Origin: Armatimonadota bacterium
GTDB lineage: Bacteria > Armatimonadota > UBA5829 > JAUSEB01
Length of the DNA stretch: 64,000 nt
Assembly (NCBI GenBank): GCA_030649165.1
Contig: JAUSGG010000102.1
Span: 1-64,000, forward strand
Direction: 5' to 3'
Shown: positions 15,960-25,860 of the stretch, one piece after another
Layout of the letters: the number at the start of each line of letters is the position of its first letter
Numbering within the stretch: position 1 is the stretch's first letter
Position numbers and translations under genes: made by a program
Notes under the pieces: generated by a model
What the model saw: the letters and a program-made list of their open reading frames with translations, nothing else
What the model was told of the DNA's origin: nothing
Database searches by the model: none

Positions 15960-18900
15960 CTACCGCGGAACCGGCGGCGGGTAATCCGATTCGTTGAGGA
16001 CGGGAGCGACCGGGGTCGCTTCCAGGTGTACCGCGCGGTCCAGGCCGGCCGGCCCAGGAGCGGGAGGCGGTCCGCCTCCTCCCGGAGCGGGAATGACCAA
16101 CTCGCAGCCATCGACGGCCAGCACGCGTATCCAGTAACCGATCCACGGTTCGAGCTGACGCCGGACATTGGCCGTTTCGTAGGTCGCGTGCACCAGGAAG
16201 TATTGGGTCCCATCATAACCCCAGGCGTAATCCCTGATCAGGCCGGCCCTGGCCGCCGCCGACAGTGACATCTTCTGAGTGTTGTAAACCACCTCGACAG
16301 CAGACCACGGTATCGGCTGCATAAAGACCGAACCGAACTGGTTCCATCCGCGCGGGAGGGTCAGGGTATAAGATTGCGTCTGATCGACCAGCCTCCCGAA
16401 TGGCTCCAATGCGTAGGTGTTAGAGGTTCCCGCCCAGAATTTGCTGGGCTTGACCCAGAACGCGCTGCCCGCGTTCAGCCTCGGGAACGTCGGGTCCCGA
16501 CCATAGACCTTATATACGCCCTCCGCCGGCGACCATCTGGTTATCTGAAGCCTGGTGGCGATCCACAGGCTGCTCGGAGAGTTGTCAGGATATTGTCCGA
16601 ACAGCGGGTCCGGTTCGCCGTCAGCGGCGTAGACCGGCGGGCAGACCATATCGTACCTATTTGCCGTAACAGTATGCGTCGGAGCGGTAACGTCGATAAT
16701 AAGCTGGCCGTCCAGCGGATCGTTTGTAGCGTCGCCCGCCCAGTGCGCGTCGATCGTCCACTCGCCGCTCTGGTCCATAGCCATATCTTCGATAGTATAG
16801 TCTCCATTGCCGTCCGTTAAGATGTAATCGTAAATCACAGCGCCGTCAGGGGCGGTGATAACGATCTCGATGTCCGCGGAAATGGCCGGTTCCAAAGCGA
16901 TGGCGACGTCGATGGCCTGGCCGATGTCCACGGGATTGGCGCTCGGTGTCAGCGTCAGGCTGGCGGGCACCGTCGGTCCGCTCATAGTGGGGACGTAGAC
17001 TACATTTCCCGGCATCGCCTTGAACGTGTAAGTATGCGCGCCACTGCTGGACAGAGTCCTCGTGTAAGTATAACCGACGCCGTTGCCGTCCGTCGGGTCG
17101 TTGTCGTTCGGGTCCTTGGTCATTTCCGTGGACTGCTCCACACCGTCAATGACTGCCTTGACCGACGTCGGCAGGCTGGGACCGAAGTACCTCACACTGT
17201 AAGTGAACACGGTGTCCACGGTCCCGGTGTCGGGGCTAACCAGCGGATCCTCGAAGTGGGCCTGGTCTACGACCTCCGGCTGAGACAGGATTGATGTCGG
17301 GTCAGCCGCCTCATTGTCGAGAGACGAATCGGCGGCAAAGAACCGGCACGAGTGTATGACGTACAACGGATTCGGTAGGTCAGCGGCCCGCACGTTGACT
17401 GAGCACACGGCGCCTGTCCGGAAGTTCGCGCCAGTTGGCCACGTCAGATTCCGGTTTATCAGATCGTCTATCCGAACGTAGATGGAACCGGGCGCCTGGC
17501 CGTCCGCGTCCGTATATGTCACCGAGTAAGTGAACATAGTGCCGCGGTTCCCGAATATCGGACTGACGGTCGGGTTGGACAGGACCGGCTTCGTGTTCAC
17601 GATAAGTGTGTAATCCGCCGTCGAGGATGTGGGGAACCTCGTTGACACCCAGCCGTCGGAGGCCTCGAAGTGGAACCGGTAGGTTCCCGGGGTAAGGTTG
17701 ATCGACGCCGAGTTCATGATAGCGCCTGTCGCGAAATCCGTACTCGTCGTTGACAGGACAAGCGTTTGCGGCGCGGCGCCGGAGATCTCTATAACAACAC
17801 GGCAGTAGCCCTGCACGCCGTCGTGATACGAGGGCGGGTTGTTATCCGCGTCCCGGTACCTGACCTGGAAAGCGTACTGCTGACCGCTCCGACCGTGATA
17901 GCGGCCAGTCGCGGGATCGCGTGGAGTGTTTACAACGTCGAAGGACACGCCCGAGTTATTCCTGGCGTCGAGCGCCGGAGCGCGGTTCCCCGGCGGGGCC
18001 TGGTTGATCATAACCGGGCCCTGGAACTCAGTTGGGGTTATGCCCGGGGCCGGCAATCTGACGGACATGTCTACTCCGCTGACGGTGGCGACAGCCGAGA
18101 AGTGATACTGATGGGATCCCTCCAGCAGCGTCGGCACGACCAGTTCAAAGCCTGTGCCGTGATACACGTAAGCGGTTGTCACCGCGGCGGGCAAAGGCGT
18201 TCCGAGGGTGATGACGCCCGTGTTGAAGTCATAGGCGCCTCCGGTCCCGCTGCTATAGTAGTTGACGCCGTTTGGAGACGGCGTATCGAACACGCCGAGC
18301 ACGCCGCTCACCACATCCTTGTTTACGGTTACCGTGTTTCTTGTGGCGCCGATGTTGACGAAAGGCGTCATTCTCGCGGCGTAGGAAGACTCCGACGGTA
18401 TCCGCTTCCTCATGTTCGCTCCGCCGATTTGGTAAGTGTCCCCGGCCGCTACCCCGTCCGTCAGGAGCGCGCTGGCTCCGACGGTGATCGTATTGGCAGT
18501 GTTGGTCGTGATCACGTGGGTCTTGCCCTTGGCGCTGCCCGACGTGAACTGCAGGACCTTTCCCTTGAGCTGGTCCGCGGTCCAGGTCTTGGTAGTGTCG
18601 GTTATGGTCGAGGCGGTCACGCCTGAGGCGCTGATTGTTCCGGTTATCAGTGTCTCTGTTGCGTTATCGACCCAGAGCATCGGATAGCCAATCTTAGGCG
18701 GATCGCCGTCCGTGTCGGTGTAGATAACGCAATAGGTGATAGCTTGACCGACCGGCGCTCTCGGCGTGGTCCCCGGGTTGGGGTACCCGAGAGTCAGCGT
18801 TTGGAGGTCGTTTACGAATGGATCCTGTATGTCTGTGATCTCTCTGATCGGCTCCGGCGAGTTTCTCGGACCGCCGGCGTCGAACAGAGCGTAGCCCGAG

Positions 18901-21900
18901 CCGTCAGAGGCCTCGAAGTGATAACGATGGAATCCGGTGGCCAATTTGGTGATATACCTGTAGGTAACGCCCTGCGTATAGTCCGGCGTGCCGACAGCCG
19001 TGGAGGTCATGTTGTACGGCTGGCTGTCGATGTAAACCCGCACGTACTGCGGGGCCTGACCCAGGCGACCGTCCGTATCCTTGTAGGTCACGGTATAGGT
19101 AAAGTCTTCCGTGGAATTACCCACGCTTGGAGTCACCCGTCCACCGGTAAGCGTCGGCGGAGTGTTGTGGCCTATTGCCAGAGGTCCATCGATACAGAAC
19201 CAATAGTCGGCGGTGATAATATCGTCGGGATCGTTCGGCTGCCGGAAGATCAGCTTACCGTCCACGTAGTCAATGTAGTACAATCCTTCGTGGAAGTACT
19301 CGATCCTGGCCTGCACTCCCGGGGGCATCGCCTTTCCCAGATGAACCACCCCGGCGGCCTTATCGTACCAGCTATTCGCGCCGTCCGGCGGCTCATTGTA
19401 GTAGTCGATGAACTGATACACGTCACGATCGCCGCGCACCGCGATGATGCGGGAAATCTCGGAAGTATCGACGTCGACTTCGTTCATATTCCTGACCGGC
19501 CGCGGGGATGATATCGAGACGTAGTCTCGCTGCAGCAAGACGCCGTTCTTATAGATTTGCGGGTCGGGGATGACGCCGACTGGGGCAGGCGACGAAATCG
19601 GCAGCGGGCCGACTATCAGCGTCGGCGCGATAGACGTAATTTCGATTGTGCAGCCAGTCCCCGACCCGCCGGAAGTCGCCTGGCCGGCCCCGATCGTATA
19701 TCCGCTTCCGGTGGCGTAGAGCCTCAAAATCGCTACCGCGTTGTTTGATGATGTTTCGACGACCTCGACCCGGCCTCCAATGCCTCCCGTCACGCTCAAA
19801 ACATCGCCGATGGCGTAGCCGGTCCCTCCCGTGGTGGGAACGGACTCAACTGCGCCGATGACACCCGACGCTTTCCACGCGAACGGGTATATCGTGTTCT
19901 CGGCGTCTTCCGGCTCGAGGATTTCCTCTCCAATGTCCCGGATGCCGGGATGGTTGCCGTCCGCGACGATGTCAACGCCTGGAATCTCCGGGCCACTGTC
20001 CCACACGCCGTTAGCGTTGACGTCCGTATACAGCTCGCCCGGATCGTAGAGACTGTTGGCGTTCATATCCACGAAAGGCTCCGGCTGATCCAGCAGCGCC
20101 ATCGCGGAGCCGGACACAGTCGGACTATAGACCGCCGAGAGGGTGCCGTCATTCGCTTCGAAGCAGTATACGTAATGCTCGACCGGATCACCCGGGTCTT
20201 CGGCGCCGCCGAGTCTGGTTTCGTATTGATACACGACCCCGTCCGTATAGACCATGTCGGCGGGATCGCGCTTGACCATCGGGTTACCGGCGGTCCAGGT
20301 TATGCCTTCCGCCGTGTAGGTTACGTATACGTCTTTCGTCTGGTCGGGCAAATCCTGCGAAAGTGTCAATATTCCAGTCACGAGATCGAATGAATCCAGA
20401 TAGTTGGTTCCGGTGGTGGACGCGCTGGTCCAGACCCCATCCACCGAGAGGACAGGGATATTAACCAATGCTACGTGCGTCGCGTCGGTTGGTCTCACGC
20501 GCTGTAAAGTGTATTGCACGGGCTGGGGCGACCTCTTCCCGATGTACACGTTGACGTAGCTTGGGGCCTTGTTATTCGGGTGGCTGTACGTAACCGTGTA
20601 GCTCCACAATGTGGCGCTTGTCGCGGACAGGTCATCCGAGAGGTGACCGTTCGTAAGCGTGGGACCTCCGACCGTAGTAATGACCGGTCCGGTAACCCAG
20701 TTGGTGCCGCCTTCCGGGAACTGAACCAGTTCTCCGCGGGAGGTCATCTCGACGTTGGTGGCGTAGCCCCAGTCGTCCTCGAACTCGAATTTGAACCGGC
20801 GGGTGCCGGGCTGAAGTACGAGACTCTCACGGGCGCTGAGGTCCGCGTAGTAATCGACTCCGTTCTTGAACTTCAGGTAGCCGTTCGGCCCGACCGGGTA
20901 CGCCGGCGCCGAAGGGTCGGACGGGTACATCTGCACCATAATGACGCCGCCGTTTGCCAGCGTGCCGCCGTCGCGCGTCTGCAGGTACATCCATCCGCTG
21001 TACGGCCGCTGGTTATCCCCATCGGAATAGGTAATCGTGAAATGAAAAGCCGTGCCCTGCGTGCCGGAAGTCGGGGTGACCGTCGGGTTGCTCAGCACAG
21101 GCGTCGTGTTCACGTAAGGACCGGGAATATGGTCGTTATTCCAGGCGTCCGCTTTCTTGTACGGATCGTTGGGATCGGTCGGCGGGCCATCGCCTGGAAC
21201 GTTTTCGTCCTCATACCACACGTGTTTTTGTGGGTTCTGATTGTTCACGATCAGTCTTCCGTCCGGACGGACCGGAAAATGCGCTTTCCTGAGACCGTCG
21301 GACGCCTCGAAATAGTACGTGTGCGGTCCTTTTGGAAGTGTAGTGCGGAACCTGTATAGAACGCCGCGCGCGTAATCCATAGTTTGTCCGGGAATAGGCT
21401 CCATGTCGTATCCAACGTAAACGTGCGGATCAGCCGGCATCGGCATTCCGGGAGTGAACTCAACCGATCCTGACCTTCCGTGATCAGGAGCGTTGTTGAT
21501 GTAAACGCGGATCATCTTGGGCGAAATCCCCATATCCAGATCCGGGTAGGGCACATCGGGATCCTGGGACTTGTACTTCACGGTGAAGGTGAAGACCGTC
21601 GATGCCTTGCCCGCGGACGTTTGGGCGAACTCGTGATAGCCGTGTGCGAAGCCAACGCTCGATCCGTGGCCGGGATATCGGTAGTTAGGATTGTACGCGA
21701 AGTAATACGGTTCCAGGGTGCCGAGGAATATCCTTTCTTCGTAGGCGGTTGGCGCCGTCAGGCTCGGCCTCACTATCGGGTGTTCAGTGGAGCGATAGGG
21801 GTACCAGCCGTCGTCTTCGCCGGGCTGCCAGGTCATTATATCGGCATAGTACAGATTGTTGGATCCAAACCAGTCGCTCGTGCTGTATGGCGGATAATGC

Positions 21901-23651
21901 TGCATAGTCCAGAAGTTGGGGGAAGAGCCGTACTGCCTATCTGTAACCCTTACTCTCTCATTGGGTATAAACGCTCTTTTCGTCCAGTCCTGTTCCTCGT
22001 CCATCAGATAATCGTCACAGCCGGCGAAGTAATAATGGAACCGACCCAGGGAGAGAGCTTCGTACATATTGTCGATAGGCCAATGCCACGGGCACGGAAA
22101 CTGGGCGTCGGGATTGTCATCGTACATTTGAAATCCACCACTGGGCTCCACCCTATAGATGTATTCACAGCCCCAACCGGTGTAGTCATTGTCCGTCTCG
22201 TCCACTTTCTGCATAAAATAGGGCTGGTAATCCCCCGTTCCGAGCTTGTCCAGAAACAGAACGACACCGGTATTGAGCGTGTATTCAGGAGTGACGGATG
22301 TCGGCAGCCAGGGATACGGCGGCATGTTTTTCACGTTGCTATACCAGACACGGAAGACGTAGGCTGTAGTGCCGGCCGCGTCATCAGGATGAAACGGATC
22401 GTAAGGATCGTTGGAGTTCGGGAACTGGTAGTCGCGTTCGGGAGTCAGGGGGTTGTCGGCGCATCCTCCTTCGATGCAGAAAACGCCGTGGACCTGGTCA
22501 TAGGCGCCGCCCTTGCCGTAGCGCGATTCACCCCCGCCGCGCGTGTAGACGACCCAGACGGTATTGTTCGGATTAGTGGGATCGCTCAGTACCCCACTCG
22601 GAAATGGCGAAACGGTAGTAAACACGGCGTTAGTGTAGTACAGCGCCAGGGGAGGAGGGCTAGGATTAGGGACATAGTTATTGACGAGCTGACCTCCAAC
22701 GGCGTAGTTAGTGCCTCGGGGATCACGTCCTACGTAAATAGCCGTGACGTCAATCAGCGGGAGTTCGGCGGGATCGGACGTTATGGTTATTTCTGTAAGG
22801 CTGGTCGGAATCACTTTCACCAGCTTCGCTTCCGGCCTGACGCTCGCCCCCCAGACCACGGGACCGCCAAGGTCGTTCAGCTTGACTTCACTGGGATCGC
22901 CCTCCGGTGTCGTTGCAGGCGTTAACGCGTAAAAATGGTACTTCAGGCTCGGAGGGTCGGTCACAACGAGGTCCGGGCAGTACACTACGCCGGGAACGCC
23001 GTTTGGCTTGTTCGCCAGGTTCAACCCCGGGCTGAGCCGCACGCGGTACGTGGCGCCGTCTCTGAAGCTGCCCTTGACGTGGCCCATATAGTAGAACTTC
23101 CCGGCAATCTCTAACCGGACGGGGCCAAGCGTGTATTGGACTGTCACTTTTCTGCCGGGCGTCGGGCTGTTCGTGTCTGTCAACACGATCCTGCCGATGG
23201 ACAGAGCGGACGCAGCCAGGTCCACCTCATACGTGATCGTCGAGTCAAGCGCGTCAACGATGCTTATCACTTCGTAGACCGGCGTAAGCCTGAGATAGAT
23301 TGTCGGGATGGTCGTGTCTCCCCCCAGCGTCTCAATCGTGGCGTCAGGCATCGTGTAGCCCAGGGCCTTATTGTTTGCATCGTCGGCGGCCGTTGATGAT
23401 GAGGATTCCCAAACGGTAGTCGTGGGGTTGACGACGAGAGGCGTCGCTTCCACATCCGGACTACTCAGCGGCCCCTTACCATCGGCGGAATCGTGCCACA
23501 CAACCGTATAACTATAAATGCTGTTTTCCGTGGCGGTGGCCGGCCAGACCGCGTTATTCTCAAGCACGCCGGCCGCCTGCGCCGACGCCCCCATGGCCAG
23601 CAGCGCCAGACACAGCGCGCCCAACATGCTTTGCTTTCGAAAGCTGTTCAT
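15960..23651 (-). CDS. Giant secreted protein with repeated Ig-like domains, Ca-binding loops and C-terminal module A
   Basis: 2,563 residues starting at ATG 23651 with a signal peptide (~1-27, ..ASAQAAG). After an N-terminal region of ~700 residues with many aromatics, at least five repeats of an Ig/cadherin-like domain occur, marked by VTYxDxD near the start and HFEASDG-type ends. One spacer carries two EF-hand-like loops (DMNANSLYDPGE, DVNANGVWDSGP). The last ~230 residues form module A (PRGWNQFG, PWIGYWIRVLA) shared with two upstream-encoded exported proteins, followed by a Gly/Pro-rich end. It probably forms a long extracellular adhesin or surface-layer component. No LPXTG or autotransporter barrel is seen, so module A is a candidate anchor or sorting signal. 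Confidence 0.85.
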   Translation of the reverse strand: MNSFRKQSMLGALCLALLAMGASAQAAGVLENNAVWPATATENSIYSYTVVWHDSADGKGPLSSPDVEATPLVVNPTTTVWESSSSTAADDANNKALGYTMPDATIETLGGDTTIPTIYLRLTPVYEVISIVDALDSTITYEVDLAASALSIGRIVLTDTNSPTPGRKVTVQYTLGPVRLEIAGKFYYMGHVKGSFRDGATYRVRLSPGLNLANKPNGVPGVVYCPDLVVTDPPSLKYHFYALTPATTPEGDPSEVKLNDLGGPVVWGASVRPEAKLVKVIPTSLTEITITSDPAELPLIDVTAIYVGRDPRGTNYAVGGQLVNNYVPNPSPPPLALYYTNAVFTTVSPFPSGVLSDPTNPNNTVWVVYTRGGGESRYGKGGAYDQVHGVFCIEGGCADNPLTPERDYQFPNSNDPYDPFHPDDAAGTTAYVFRVWYSNVKNMPPYPWLPTSVTPEYTLNTGVVLFLDKLGTGDYQPYFMQKVDETDNDYTGWGCEYIYRVEPSGGFQMYDDNPDAQFPCPWHWPIDNMYEALSLGRFHYYFAGCDDYLMDEEQDWTKRAFIPNERVRVTDRQYGSSPNFWTMQHYPPYSTSDWFGSNNLYYADIMTWQPGEDDGWYPYRSTEHPIVRPSLTAPTAYEERIFLGTLEPYYFAYNPNYRYPGHGSSVGFAHGYHEFAQTSAGKASTVFTFTVKYKSQDPDVPYPDLDMGISPKMIRVYINNAPDHGRSGSVEFTPGMPMPADPHVYVGYDMEPIPGQTMDYARGVLYRFRTTLPKGPHTYYFEASDGLRKAHFPVRPDGRLIVNNQNPQKHVWYEDENVPGDGPPTDPNDPYKKADAWNNDHIPGPYVNTTPVLSNPTVTPTSGTQGTAFHFTITYSDGDNQRPYSGWMYLQTRDGGTLANGGVIMVQMYPSDPSAPAYPVGPNGYLKFKNGVDYYADLSARESLVLQPGTRRFKFEFEDDWGYATNVEMTSRGELVQFPEGGTNWVTGPVITTVGGPTLTNGHLSDDLSATSATLWSYTVTYSHPNNKAPSYVNVYIGKRSPQPVQYTLQRVRPTDATHVALVNIPVLSVDGVWTSASTTGTNYLDSFDLVTGILTLSQDLPDQTKDVYVTYTAEGITWTAGNPMVKRDPADMVYTDGVVYQYETRLGGAEDPGDPVEHYVYCFEANDGTLSAVYSPTVSGSAMALLDQPEPFVDMNANSLYDPGELYTDVNANGVWDSGPEIPGVDIVADGNHPGIRDIGEEILEPEDAENTIYPFAWKASGVIGAVESVPTTGGTGYAIGDVLSVTGGIGGRVEVVETSSNNAVAILRLYATGSGYTIGAGQATSGGSGTGCTIEITSIAPTLIVGPLPISSPAPVGVIPDPQIYKNGVLLQRDYVSISSPRPVRNMNEVDVDTSEISRIIAVRGDRDVYQFIDYYNEPPDGANSWYDKAAGVVHLGKAMPPGVQARIEYFHEGLYYIDYVDGKLIFRQPNDPDDIITADYWFCIDGPLAIGHNTPPTLTGGRVTPSVGNSTEDFTYTVTYKDTDGRLGQAPQYVRVYIDSQPYNMTSTAVGTPDYTQGVTYRYITKLATGFHRYHFEASDGSGYALFDAGGPRNSPEPIREITDIQDPFVNDLQTLTLGYPNPGTTPRAPVGQAITYCVIYTDTDGDPPKIGYPMLWVDNATETLITGTISASGVTASTITDTTKTWTADQLKGKVLQFTSGSAKGKTHVITTNTANTITVGASALLTDGVAAGDTYQIGGANMRKRIPSESSYAARMTPFVNIGATRNTVTVNKDVVSGVLGVFDTPSPNGVNYYSSGTGGAYDFNTGVITLGTPLPAAVTTAYVYHGTGFELVVPTLLEGSHQYHFSAVATVSGVDMSVRLPAPGITPTEFQGPVMINQAPPGNRAPALDARNNSGVSFDVVNTPRDPATGRYHGRSGQQYAFQVRYRDADNNPPSYHDGVQGYCRVVIEISGAAPQTLVLSTTSTDFATGAIMNSASINLTPGTYRFHFEASDGWVSTRFPTSSTADYTLIVNTKPVLSNPTVSPIFGNRGTMFTYSVTYTDADGQAPGSIYVRIDDLINRNLTWPTGANFRTGAVCSVNVRAADLPNPLYVIHSCRFFAADSSLDNEAADPTSILSQPEVVDQAHFEDPLVSPDTGTVDTVFTYSVRYFGPSLPTSVKAVIDGVEQSTEMTKDPNDNDPTDGNGVGYTYTRTLSSSGAHTYTFKAMPGNVVYVPTMSGPTVPASLTLTPSANPVDIGQAIDVAIALEPAISADIEIVITAPDGAVIYDYILTDGNGDYTIEDMAMDQSGEWTIDAHWAGDATNDPLDGQLIIDVTAPTHTVTANRYDMVCPPVYAADGEPDPLFGQYPDNSPSSLWIATRLQITRWSPAEGVYKVYGRDPTFPRLNAGSAFWVKPSKFWAGTSNTYALEPFGRLVDQTQSYTLTLPRGWNQFGSVFMQPIPWSAVEVVYNTQKMSLSAAARAGLIRDYAWGYDGTQYFLVHATYETANVRRQLEPWIGYWIRVLAVDGCELVIPAPGGGGPPPAPGPAGLDRAVHLEATPVAPVLNESDYPPPVPR

Positions 23652-23768
23652 CCTTCTGTTTCCCTTCGACCTCTGTCCCGGCAAGTGTTGGGCATCCAAC
23701 TGAGCAGTCGGACCAACAACGATTGATATTCGTTCACTTAGGGCTTCACAAGTATGCCGGCGTAATAA

Positions 23769-23836
23769 CCTCACCCCAGCCCTCTCCTAGAAGGAGAGGG
23801 AGTTCCCCTCCTCGTAGGAGGGGGTTAGGGGGAGGT
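23769..23836. repeat. Full copy of the dispersed double-hairpin repeat (inverted orientation)
   Basis: CCCTCTCCT..AGGAGAGGG then CCCCTCCT..AGGAGGGGG within ACCTC..GGAGGT ends, that is, the reverse orientation of the copy at 15005. It fills much of the 295-base gap between the 614-residue protein gene and the giant protein gene. Nothing else was recognised in that gap. Confidence 0.85.
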
Positions 23837-23946
23837 CCTGCTTTGAGATACGCTACCGTTGCTGCACCTAATCCCCGTTTGCCCTAAGACTTTTACTGCA
23901 CGAACAGCGCCAATCCGCGGTTCGAGCGACTGTACGGACCTTTTCA

Positions 23947-25791
23947 TCACGGAGAGCCTGTAATAATGGCGGCGCCGAGCTGATCGATCGGCGGGATCAC
24001 CAGCTTACAGGGCACAAGAGCCTTCAACCAGTAACCGCGTCCCGGCACAAGCTGGGTGGTGCGGTCGCTGGAGCGGCCATACGCGCGCGCCGCCGTATCG
24101 TACCAGAAAACCGTGGGCCTGATCCAACCGCGCTGCGTGGCAGTTTCCAGGCTCACTACTTCCGGAATGGGCAGACGCTCATTCAGCACCTGAATTCTGC
24201 CCCACGTAATGTTGTACACATAGGGATTGCCGAACATGTTCCAGCCTCCCTTGAGCCGTATCTGGAATGTCGAGTCTCCGGCCAGCGGAACCGCGCCACT
24301 GAGGCTGACCGGCGCCCAGTTCTGGCCGGACGGCGGAACGATGTTGCTTCTCAACCAGTAGCCTTCTCCGGGCGTAAGCGTATCCACTTCGACATAGGTG
24401 TTGAGGGCCGGATCGAAGTGATACAGTTGAACATCACCCGGGGCCGTTCCGAAGGCGGCCTCCGGAGTCGGATCGGAAAAGTTGAAAGGAATCGAAACCA
24501 TCTGCAGTCCGTACACGTAGCGAAGACTCTGAGTCAGTGGAACGACTACGGAACGGCGAACCGTTTTAGCCGTCACGCCGGCGCCACTCGCGGTAATCGA
24601 GTAGACGAGCTCTCCGGCCACATCGCCGGTTGGCTTTATCGACCAGGAAACCTTGCCCTCGCTTTCAGGACCGACGGCCGTCAGCGTCTTGGTCGGCGTC
24701 TCGCCCGGCGCGAACTGCAGGCCGTCCGGAAGCGAAAGATAGAAAGACACACGGGACAGATCCAGATCATGGTAGAAGTTGTAAAGGTAGGAGTTGACGG
24801 TGAACTCATCCGGCGATAGCCCCGCCACCGCTCCCTCGTCGTATTGCAGAGCGCGCGGCCCCTGAATGCTGACTCCAAAAGGATATCGCAGATCGCTCGT
24901 GGCGACTCCAACGCCGAAATAGGTCACGATGGTCCGCGTTTGATTGGGAGTCAGCCAAAGCGCGTTCCACCAGGCCGAAGTGGCGCGGTCGGTGATAGGC
25001 CTGTCGGGCACGATCGTATAGTTCCAAAGGGTGCTTACCAGCGGCCCCCACTGAGCAACCACGACCTTGTCCGGCGGCGTTGTGTCCTGACCTTTGAACA
25101 GGTTTCGGGCTACCATTGTGGGGTTGTTGAGATCGTCGAAATAATCGATGTAGGTGGGAACGGCCTGGCTAGTGTATTCCGTCTCGGCGGGAATAGAGCC
25201 GTATCCGGGCGCAACCGCGTCCGGCCCGTCGTTGAAAAGGAGCATCTCGTCCCAGCTCAGTCTCAGGCCGACCTCGTGCCGGACTGCATCCGTGTTGGTC
25301 AGCTTGTACTCCATCCGGGCCATATCCCTGCGCAGATCTATCCTCATCTTGACGAGGATGCTGCCGTTGCTCTGATTCATCAACCAGTCGCCTCGCACCG
25401 CCTGGCCGTCATCAACAACGAACGGAGCCAGGGCCCATCCACCCTGACTGGTATCGCCGATGATAATGTCCTTGCCCAGGTCGTTGATGCGGATGACCGC
25501 GTAGCCATGGCTGTCACGCGGAGTAAGCGAATTATAGTAGATCATATCCCCGCCGTCGTCTCCGGGAGTCTCGGGATCGCCTAGAACGGCTCCGAAGCTG
25601 TAGCGACAGGGAACGAGGTTGTAAACATTGTCGTCGAACGCGCCGAGCTTGACGGAGATGTACTCGTTCTGCGTCATCCTATAGACGCACTGAGCCGGCC
25701 CGGCCAGAAGAATTGTGGCGCATACCACAATCGTCAGCGCCAGCGCCGCGCCGGACCCCGCCTTACGTATCGCTCTTTCCTTAGATGTCAT
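23947..25791 (-). CDS. Secreted protein of unknown function carrying C-terminal module A
   Basis: 614 residues starting at ATG 25791, five bases after GAGGAG. A long signal peptide contains LALTIVVCATILLAGPA. The mature N-terminal ~370 residues are beta-rich (DGGDMIYYNSLTPRDSHGYA, LRLSWDEMLLFNDGPD) and resemble no family I can name. The C-terminal ~200 residues form module A: LQMVSIPFNFSDP, GEGYWLRSN, KGGWNMFGNP, GWIRPTVFWYD and GRGYWLKALVPCKLVIPP. The gene sits between the subtilase and the giant adhesin, both of which carry module A, which argues that the three products work at one place on the cell surface. Confidence 0.75.
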   Translation of the reverse strand: MTSKERAIRKAGSGAALALTIVVCATILLAGPAQCVYRMTQNEYISVKLGAFDDNVYNLVPCRYSFGAVLGDPETPGDDGGDMIYYNSLTPRDSHGYAVIRINDLGKDIIIGDTSQGGWALAPFVVDDGQAVRGDWLMNQSNGSILVKMRIDLRRDMARMEYKLTNTDAVRHEVGLRLSWDEMLLFNDGPDAVAPGYGSIPAETEYTSQAVPTYIDYFDDLNNPTMVARNLFKGQDTTPPDKVVVAQWGPLVSTLWNYTIVPDRPITDRATSAWWNALWLTPNQTRTIVTYFGVGVATSDLRYPFGVSIQGPRALQYDEGAVAGLSPDEFTVNSYLYNFYHDLDLSRVSFYLSLPDGLQFAPGETPTKTLTAVGPESEGKVSWSIKPTGDVAGELVYSITASGAGVTAKTVRRSVVVPLTQSLRYVYGLQMVSIPFNFSDPTPEAAFGTAPGDVQLYHFDPALNTYVEVDTLTPGEGYWLRSNIVPPSGQNWAPVSLSGAVPLAGDSTFQIRLKGGWNMFGNPYVYNITWGRIQVLNERLPIPEVVSLETATQRGWIRPTVFWYDTAARAYGRSSDRTTQLVPGRGYWLKALVPCKLVIPPIDQLGAAIITGSP

Positions 25792-25860
25792 TATTCTCCT
25801 CACCTGTTCCCTCTGTAGTAAGCCACGTCATCGCGGTCATTCGCCGAAACCTCGGACTAT

